NCBI GenBank assembly: GCA_947456845.1
Contig: CANGUJ010000105.1
Span: 1 to 10,345, forward strand
From: Burkholderiales bacterium
GTDB taxonomy: Bacteria; Pseudomonadota; Gammaproteobacteria; Burkholderiales; JAEUOS01
Length of the DNA: 10,345 bases
Direction: 5' to 3'
The notes beneath the pieces are model-generated. The model was given only the letters and a program-made list of their open reading frames with translations. It ran no database searches and had not been told where the DNA came from. Of this stretch, positions 6,558 to 10,345 are shown in pieces. A program made the position numbers and the translations under genes. Every line of letters starts with the position of its first letter. Position 1 is the stretch's first letter.

Positions 6558-7660
6558 ACCGTATCGAACGCGTCGAGATCTCGCAGGTGGACCTGGCGCC
6601 CAAGGTCAGGCGCACCGACGCCATCCAGAGCTTCGTCACCCAGGAAACGCCGATGGTCACCCTTTATTGCGCGGACGGTGCGTCCGGCACCGGCTACAGC
6701 TACACCATCGGCACCGGCGGCTCTTCGGTGGTGGCGCTGCTGCGCGACCACCTGTGCCCGCGCCTGATTGGCCGCGACGCCAACGAGATCGAGGCCATCT
6801 GGAAAGACCTGTTCTTCCACACCCACGCCACCGCGGTGGGCGCGATCACTGCGCTGGCGCTGGCGGCCATCGATACCGCCCTGTGGGATCTGAAGTGCAA
6901 ACGTGCCGGCCTGCCGCTGCACAAGGTGGCCGGCGGAGCGCAGCGGCGGGTGCCGGTCTACACCACCGAAGGCGGCTGGCTGCACCTCGAGCCCGCGGTG
7001 CTGGTGGAGCAGACCCTGGCGGCGCGCGAGGCGGGCTTTCGCGGCGCCAAGATCAAGGTGGGTCGGCCGCATGTGAGCGAGGATGTGGCGCGGCTGGCTG
7101 CGGTGCGGGATGCGGTGGGCCCGGGGTTCGAGATCATGGTCGACGCCAACCAGGCATTTACCGTGGCCGAGGCGATCCGCCGGGCGCGGCACTACGAGCC
7201 GCTCGACCTGGCCTGGTTCGAGGAGCCGCTGCCGGCCGAGGACATTGCCGGCCATGTGCGGCTGGCGCAATCGACCTCGCTGCCGATTGCGGTGGGCGAG
7301 TCGCTCTACCACCCGTCGCATTTCCGCGAGGTCCTGCAGGCCGGCGGCTGCTCGATCGTGCAGGCCGATGTCGCGCGCATCGGCGGCATCACGCCCTGGC
7401 TCAAGGTGGCGCACCTGGCGGAGACTTTCAACATGCCGATCTGCCCGCACTTCCTGATGGAAATCCATGTCGGGCTGTGCGCCGCGGTGCCCAACGCCGC
7501 CTGGGTGGAATACATCCCGCAGCTCGATGACGTGACCACCTCGCGGCTCAAGATCGAGGATGGCTACGCCTGGCCGTCGGACGCCCCGGGCCTGGGTATC
7601 GAGTGGGACGAGCGCGCGCTGGCGGATCGGCGCGGCGGGCATGTGGCGGTGGTGGTGTAA
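6554..7660 (+). CDS. Mandelate racemase-subgroup enolase-superfamily enzyme (probable acid-sugar dehydratase or epimerase)
   Basis: The 368-residue enzyme has a capping domain (about 1-125) and a barrel. Its active-site residues fall exactly two positions after those of Pseudomonas mandelate racemase: K166-x-K168, metal ligands Asp197, Glu223 and Glu249, the Asp272/His299 pair and Glu319. It should therefore abstract an alpha-proton from a hydroxy acid and either epimerise it or eliminate water. The loop regions TDAIQSFVTQETP and GYSYTIGTGG, and GGWLH (140-144), are unlike mandelate racemase itself and resemble uncharacterised acid-sugar members. AGGAGG five bases before the ATG is a strong ribosome site. 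It faces away from the regulator and shares the operator region with it, which ties it to the acid-sugar operon. Superfamily and subgroup are confident; the reaction and substrate are open. Confidence 0.9.
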   Translation: MNRIERVEISQVDLAPKVRRTDAIQSFVTQETPMVTLYCADGASGTGYSYTIGTGGSSVVALLRDHLCPRLIGRDANEIEAIWKDLFFHTHATAVGAITALALAAIDTALWDLKCKRAGLPLHKVAGGAQRRVPVYTTEGGWLHLEPAVLVEQTLAAREAGFRGAKIKVGRPHVSEDVARLAAVRDAVGPGFEIMVDANQAFTVAEAIRRARHYEPLDLAWFEEPLPAEDIAGHVRLAQSTSLPIAVGESLYHPSHFREVLQAGGCSIVQADVARIGGITPWLKVAHLAETFNMPICPHFLMEIHVGLCAAVPNAAWVEYIPQLDDVTTSRLKIEDGYAWPSDAPGLGIEWDERALADRRGGHVAVVV

Positions 7661-7690
7661 GGGTCGGCCCGCGCGCCGGTCGGGCGTGGT

Positions 7691-7720
7691 TTGACACGGC
7701 GCGGCCCCGGCGACTAAATT
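7691..7720 (+). promoter_or_regulatory. Candidate sigma-70 promoter before the VOC gene
   Basis: A perfect TTGACA at 7691-7696 is followed after 18 bases by TAAATT at 7715-7720, which matches four of six -10 positions. The VOC start codon at 7755 lies about 35 bases downstream, which suits an independent promoter. The spacer is very GC-rich. Confidence 0.45.
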
Positions 7721-7754
7721 GCCGGTCTTTCCACCCACCGCGAACAGGCCTCCC

Positions 7755-8159
7755 ATGGGCATCGACATCAAGAAAAATTCCATAGACCTCGGCATCGTCA
7801 CCACCAACGGCGACGCGATGCTCGCCTTCTATCGCGACACCCTCGGGTTCAAATACGAGCGGCAGATCCCCATGCCCATCGGCGAGGGCATCATGCACCG
7901 CATGTATTGCGGCGAGAGCCTGATCAAGCTGGTGGTGCTGCCTGCGGCACCGGACAAGGCGGCGCCGGGCGGGATCGGCGGGGCGACCGGCTACCGCTAC
8001 TGGACCATCACCATCAGCAACCTGGAAGAAACCGTCGCGGCGTGCGAGAGGGCCGGCCGCACGGTGGCGATCGCCCCGCGCGAGGTGCGCCCGGGCGTGC
8101 GCATCGCCATGGTCGAGGATCCGGACGGCAACTGGGTGGAGTTTCTTTCGCTCGGCTGA
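7755..8159 (+). CDS. VOC-superfamily (glyoxalase/bleomycin-resistance fold) protein
   Basis: The 134-residue protein contains two beta-alpha-beta-beta-beta modules: DLGIVTTNGDAMLAFYRDTL with GFKYERQ in the first half, and WTITISNLEETVAACERAG with the closing signature MVEDPDGNWVEF (119-130) in the second. Such proteins include glyoxalases, epimerases, extradiol dioxygenases and resistance proteins. Of the four usual metal positions only Glu129 is clearly kept; by eye the others align with Leu12, Lys58 and Tyr82. The in-frame TTG at 7719 is not used as start because it falls inside the candidate promoter, and the fold begins just after the ATG at 7755. The ribosome site is weak. It lies 94 bases after the racemase-like gene and may have its own promoter. 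No specific reaction is assigned. Confidence 0.85.
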   Translation: MGIDIKKNSIDLGIVTTNGDAMLAFYRDTLGFKYERQIPMPIGEGIMHRMYCGESLIKLVVLPAAPDKAAPGGIGGATGYRYWTITISNLEETVAACERAGRTVAIAPREVRPGVRIAMVEDPDGNWVEFLSLG

Positions 8160-8183
8160 TCGGGCATTCGCGGTCCTGGTGCG

Positions 8184-8212
8184 GGCTCGGCCCGCAACCG
8201 CGTGGCCGAGCC
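8184..8212 (+). other. Hairpin after the VOC gene
   Basis: GGCTCGGCC (8184-8192) and GGCCGAGCC (8204-8212) form a perfect nine-pair stem around an 11-base loop, 24 bases after the VOC stop. No run of T follows, so it is at best an imperfect terminator or a message-stabilising structure. Confidence 0.5.
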
Positions 8213-8224
8213 GTGACGCTTGCG

Positions 8225-8255
8225 GTGCATCGCACTCCGAACATCGCAATGCGAT
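8225..8255. repeat. Clustered short palindromes upstream of the DUF4870 gene
   Basis: Two dyads lie close together: GTGC-ATC-GCAC at 8225-8235 and ATCGCA-A-TGCGAT at 8243-8255. The heptamer CATCGCA occurs in both (8228-8234 and 8242-8248), 14 bases apart. They end about 50 bases before the start codon at 8307, so they may be a regulator site or overlap a promoter. No family can be named. Confidence 0.4.
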
Positions 8256-8306
8256 AAGCTGGATGTAAACGCAGGCCCGCATCAATCCATAGGGAAGGAA
8301 TTCGCC

Positions 8307-8669
8307 ATGAATGACGTGACCCCGGCCGTGTCCAAGGAAGAACAGAACTGGGCCATGCTGTGCCATCTCTCGGCACTGATCGGTTTCTTGATTCCGTTCG
8401 GCAGCATCCTCGGGCCGCTGGTGATCTGGCTCATCAAGCGCGCGGACATGCCGCTGGTGGACCAGCACGGCAAGGAGGCCCTGAATTTCCAGCTGACGGT
8501 GACGATCCTGGCGTTGATCAGTTGGGCGCTGATGGTGGTGCTGATCGGCTTCGTGCTCCTGGCGGTGGTCGCACTGGGCGCATTGTTCTTCGTCATCCGC
8601 GCGGCCATCAAGATTTCCAACGGTGAACTCGGCTATCGCTATCCCTATGCGATCCGCTTCCTGAAATAG
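8307..8669 (+). CDS. DUF4870 domain small membrane protein
   Basis: The 120-residue inner-membrane protein has hydrophobic helices at about 18-43 and a long region 62-100 that probably forms two more. The segment NWAMLCHLSALIGFLIPFG (14-32), then VIWLIKR, DQHGKEALNFQ (52-62) and the C-terminal NGELGYRYPYAIRFLK are characteristic of DUF4870, a family distantly like Tic20 with no firm function. The frame extends 29 codons further upstream, but the ATG at 8307 has AAGGAA at proper spacing and starts directly before the domain. It looks like a stand-alone housekeeping-type gene with no clear link to either neighbour. Confidence 0.9.
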   Translation: MNDVTPAVSKEEQNWAMLCHLSALIGFLIPFGSILGPLVIWLIKRADMPLVDQHGKEALNFQLTVTILALISWALMVVLIGFVLLAVVALGALFFVIRAAIKISNGELGYRYPYAIRFLK

Positions 8670-8695
8670 GCGGTAGATTCTTGCTCGCGTCAGAA

Positions 8696-8734
8696 ACCGT
8701 GAAAATCGAACATCACGTGTTCCTTTTTCATGGT
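8696..8734 (+). terminator. AT-rich imperfect inverted repeat, probable terminator after the DUF4870 gene
   Basis: The arms 8696-8712 and 8718-8734 pair at 15 of 17 positions, counting one G/T, around a five-base loop; the two mismatches are adjacent (8706-8707 with 8723-8724). The 3' arm contains five T in a row and the element is followed by GTTTTG. It lies 27 bases after the stop codon, a usual place for an intrinsic terminator. Because it also precedes the oxygenase gene by about 60 bases, it could be an operator instead. Confidence 0.5.
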
Positions 8735-8797
8735 GTTTTGCCGGCTCGCTGATTGCTCACGACTACACAGATCTTCCCGAACCTGCAGTTTCACCAG

Positions 8798-10135
8798 ATG
8801 CTCAGCGCCGCCGACAACGAACTCCTCACCCGCACCGGCCCGGACACGCCGATGGGCCGCTACTTCCGCAGCTTCTGGCTGCCGGTGGCGCTCTCGCGCG
8901 AGTTGCCTGAGGCGGATGGTCCGCCGATGCGCGTCAAGGTGATGGGCGAGGACCTGATCGCCTTTCGCGCCAGCGACGGCCGGGTCGGTCTGGTGGAGCC
9001 GGTATGCGCGCACCGCGGCGCGAACCTGTATTTCGGGCGCAACGAGGAAGGCGGCATCCGCTGCGTCTACCACGGCTGGAAGTTCAGCGTGGATGGCCAC
9101 TGCATGGAAATGCCCAACGTGCCGGCCGCGGCCGCCTACCGCAACAAGCTGGGTATCCGGGCCTATCCGACTCGCGAGTTCGCCGAGATGGTTTGGGCCT
9201 GGATGGGGCCTGCCCGCGGTCAGCCGGAGCGACCGCTCGATGCCCTGCCTGCGCTGCCTGCGCTGGAGGTGGGCCTGGTGCCGGACGGCCATCGCTTCGT
9301 TTCCAAGAAGCTGCAGCAGTGCAACTGGGCGCAGTCCATCGAAGGCGCGCTCGACACCGCGCACTTCTCCTTCCTGCACATGCCGGCCCCGAAGGTGGCG
9401 GAAACCATTCATCCGGACGCCAATGCCGACCAGAAGCGGCTCGGGTGGATGCGCGACGATCCGCTGCCGCGCTTTTCCTTTGTCGAACACGCGGCGGGCT
9501 TTGCCGCCGGGGCGGCGCGCAATGCCGATGCGGGCGACCTCTACTGGCGCATCAGCCAGTACCTGGTGCCCAACCACAGCCTGGCGCCGAATGCCCTGCC
9601 GGGCGAGAACTACCAGGGCCAGACCTGGGTGCCGATTACCGACACCGAGTGCTGGATCTACACCTATGCGTGGAATCCGGAGCGCCCGTTGAGCGAGGCC
9701 GAGCGCGCCAAGCTGGCTGCGGGCCACGGCGTGCTGGCCGAGACCGGCCCGGACTTCGTGCCGCTCTCGCGGCGCGAAAACGAGTATCGCCTCGACCGCG
9801 AAGACCAGCGCCTGCGCACCTACACCGGCGTGCGCGGCGTGTCCGAGCAGGACGCGATGATCCAGGACAGCCAGGGCCTGATCGCCGACCGCACGCGCGA
9901 GCATCTCACGCCGACCGATGCCGCGGTGGTGCGCTTCCGGCGCGTCGCCTTGGCTGGCGCCAGTGCGCTGGCCGAAGGCACGCTGCCAGCCGCTGCGCAG
10001 GATGGCGAGGCCTACCGGCTGCGCTCCGGAAGCTGGGTCGCCCCGCGCGAGCTTTCTTTCGCCGAGGTCATGATGCAACGCTTCGCCAGCAAGGCCGGGC
10101 AAGCGCCCGTGCCCATCAATGGAGACATGACATGA
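8798..10135 (+). CDS. Rieske non-heme iron oxygenase, alpha subunit (phthalate 4,5-dioxygenase type)
   Basis: The 445-residue protein should hydroxylate or demethylate a carboxylated, probably aromatic, substrate using O2 and electrons from a separate reductase. The Rieske domain (about 26-140) holds the [2Fe-2S] ligands Cys70-x-His72 and Cys89-x2-His92, separated by 16 residues. The catalytic iron motif follows: Asn176, Glu182, Asp186, His189 and His194, with a likely third ligand Asp352 in SEQDAMIQDS. The closing region IADRTREHLTPTD fits phthalate-type oxygenases. The ATG at 8798 is chosen because family members start MLSxxxNELLTR; an in-frame TTG at 8753, directly after a stop codon, would add 15 residues. 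No ribosome site is visible for either. The stop overlaps the next start by four bases. No reductase gene lies in the window. The substrate is unknown. Confidence 0.9.
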   Translation: MLSAADNELLTRTGPDTPMGRYFRSFWLPVALSRELPEADGPPMRVKVMGEDLIAFRASDGRVGLVEPVCAHRGANLYFGRNEEGGIRCVYHGWKFSVDGHCMEMPNVPAAAAYRNKLGIRAYPTREFAEMVWAWMGPARGQPERPLDALPALPALEVGLVPDGHRFVSKKLQQCNWAQSIEGALDTAHFSFLHMPAPKVAETIHPDANADQKRLGWMRDDPLPRFSFVEHAAGFAAGAARNADAGDLYWRISQYLVPNHSLAPNALPGENYQGQTWVPITDTECWIYTYAWNPERPLSEAERAKLAAGHGVLAETGPDFVPLSRRENEYRLDREDQRLRTYTGVRGVSEQDAMIQDSQGLIADRTREHLTPTDAAVVRFRRVALAGASALAEGTLPAAAQDGEAYRLRSGSWVAPRELSFAEVMMQRFASKAGQAPVPINGDMT

Positions 10136-10345
10136 AGGCCAGGCGTTTTCTCCTCGCGCTTGCCTGCGCGGCGGCATGGTCGTCGGCGTTTGGCCAGGCC
10201 TATCCCAACCGAACGGTGAAGATCGTCGTGCCCTATCCGCCCGGTTGCATCGGCGATACTGCCACCCGCGTGCTTGCCCAGGGCCTGGGCGAGCAGATGG
10301 GGCAGCCGTTCGTGATCGACAACAAGCCGGGCGCCAGCCAGATGA
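10132..10345 (+). CDS. Bug/TctC-family periplasmic solute-binding protein, 5' part only
   Basis: The first 71 codons of a binding protein of the Bug family (tripartite tricarboxylate transporter receptors, about 320 residues when complete) are present; the right edge cuts the gene. A signal peptide of about 21 residues ends near AFG, followed by QAYPNRTVKIVVPYPPG, the typical first strand and ligand loop, and FVIDNKPGA (60-68). The loop reads PPGCIGD where most members have PPGG. The start overlaps the oxygenase stop as ATGA, with GGAG seven bases upstream, so the two are co-translated and probably work on the same compound. Many such proteins in Burkholderiales lack adjacent membrane subunits; whether these follow cannot be seen. 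Confidence 0.92.
   Translation, partial: MKARRFLLALACAAAWSSAFGQAYPNRTVKIVVPYPPGCIGDTATRVLAQGLGEQMGQPFVIDNKPGASQM

Noticed and set aside
7661..7690. GC-rich inverted repeat after the racemase-like gene (GCCCG 7667-7671 with CGGGC 7681-7685) as terminator
   Set aside because: The stem has only five pairs with a nine-base loop, competes with other pairings, and is followed by at most TTT.
6437..7807. A 456-codon minus-strand frame opposite the racemase-like gene
   Set aside because: It covers the operator region and a gene with a complete active site, and has shadow-type composition.
8753..8797. TTG start adding 15 residues to the Rieske oxygenase
   Set aside because: It follows a stop codon directly and has no ribosome site; the family normally begins at the MLS segment encoded from 8798. 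It stays possible but less likely.
8690..10177. A 495-codon minus-strand frame opposite the Rieske oxygenase
   Set aside because: Antisense to an oxygenase with intact cluster and iron motifs; no domain seen.

Overview
The window is GC-rich, densely packed bacterial DNA, most likely from a betaproteobacterium of the order Burkholderiales. The reasons are strong G/C preference at third codon positions, a TRAP transporter set with acid-sugar enzymes, and an orphan Bug/TctC-type binding protein (a family greatly expanded in that order). The genus cannot be fixed from the sequence. No rRNA, tRNA, insertion sequence, prophage or CRISPR array is visible. No gene-free stretch exceeds about 230 bases.

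Left part (1-6321, minus strand): one tightly spaced operon, read from right to left. It encodes a GntR/FCD-type repressor, a zinc alcohol dehydrogenase resembling L-idonate 5-dehydrogenase, an enolase-superfamily dehydratase of the glucarate dehydratase (GlucD) type, two clearly paralogous TRAP solute-binding proteins in tandem, the small TRAP permease DctQ and the large TRAP permease DctM (cut by the left edge). Gaps are -4, 10, 19, 29, 87 and 14 bases. The 87-base gap, between the second binding protein and dctQ, carries a long hairpin.

Divergent control region (6322-6553): it holds a palindromic site close to the AATTGGTnnnACCAATT pattern used by FadR-subfamily GntR proteins, an overlapping second palindrome, a candidate sigma-70 promoter for the rightward gene, and a nine-codon leader reading frame that ends on the start codon of the next gene.

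Right part (6554-10345, plus strand): a mandelate-racemase-subgroup enolase-superfamily enzyme with every catalytic residue present, a small VOC (glyoxalase-fold) protein, a DUF4870 membrane protein, a Rieske non-heme iron oxygenase alpha subunit of the phthalate-dioxygenase type, and the first 71 codons of a Bug-type binding protein that overlaps the oxygenase gene by four bases.

Working model (inference): the operon and the divergent racemase/dehydratase form an acid-sugar uptake and catabolism locus. Two binding proteins feed one TRAP permease, two different enolase-superfamily enzymes and one polyol/aldonate dehydrogenase process the substrates, and the first gene of the operon controls both directions. 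The Rieske/Bug pair looks like the start of a separate module for an aromatic or other carboxylated compound.
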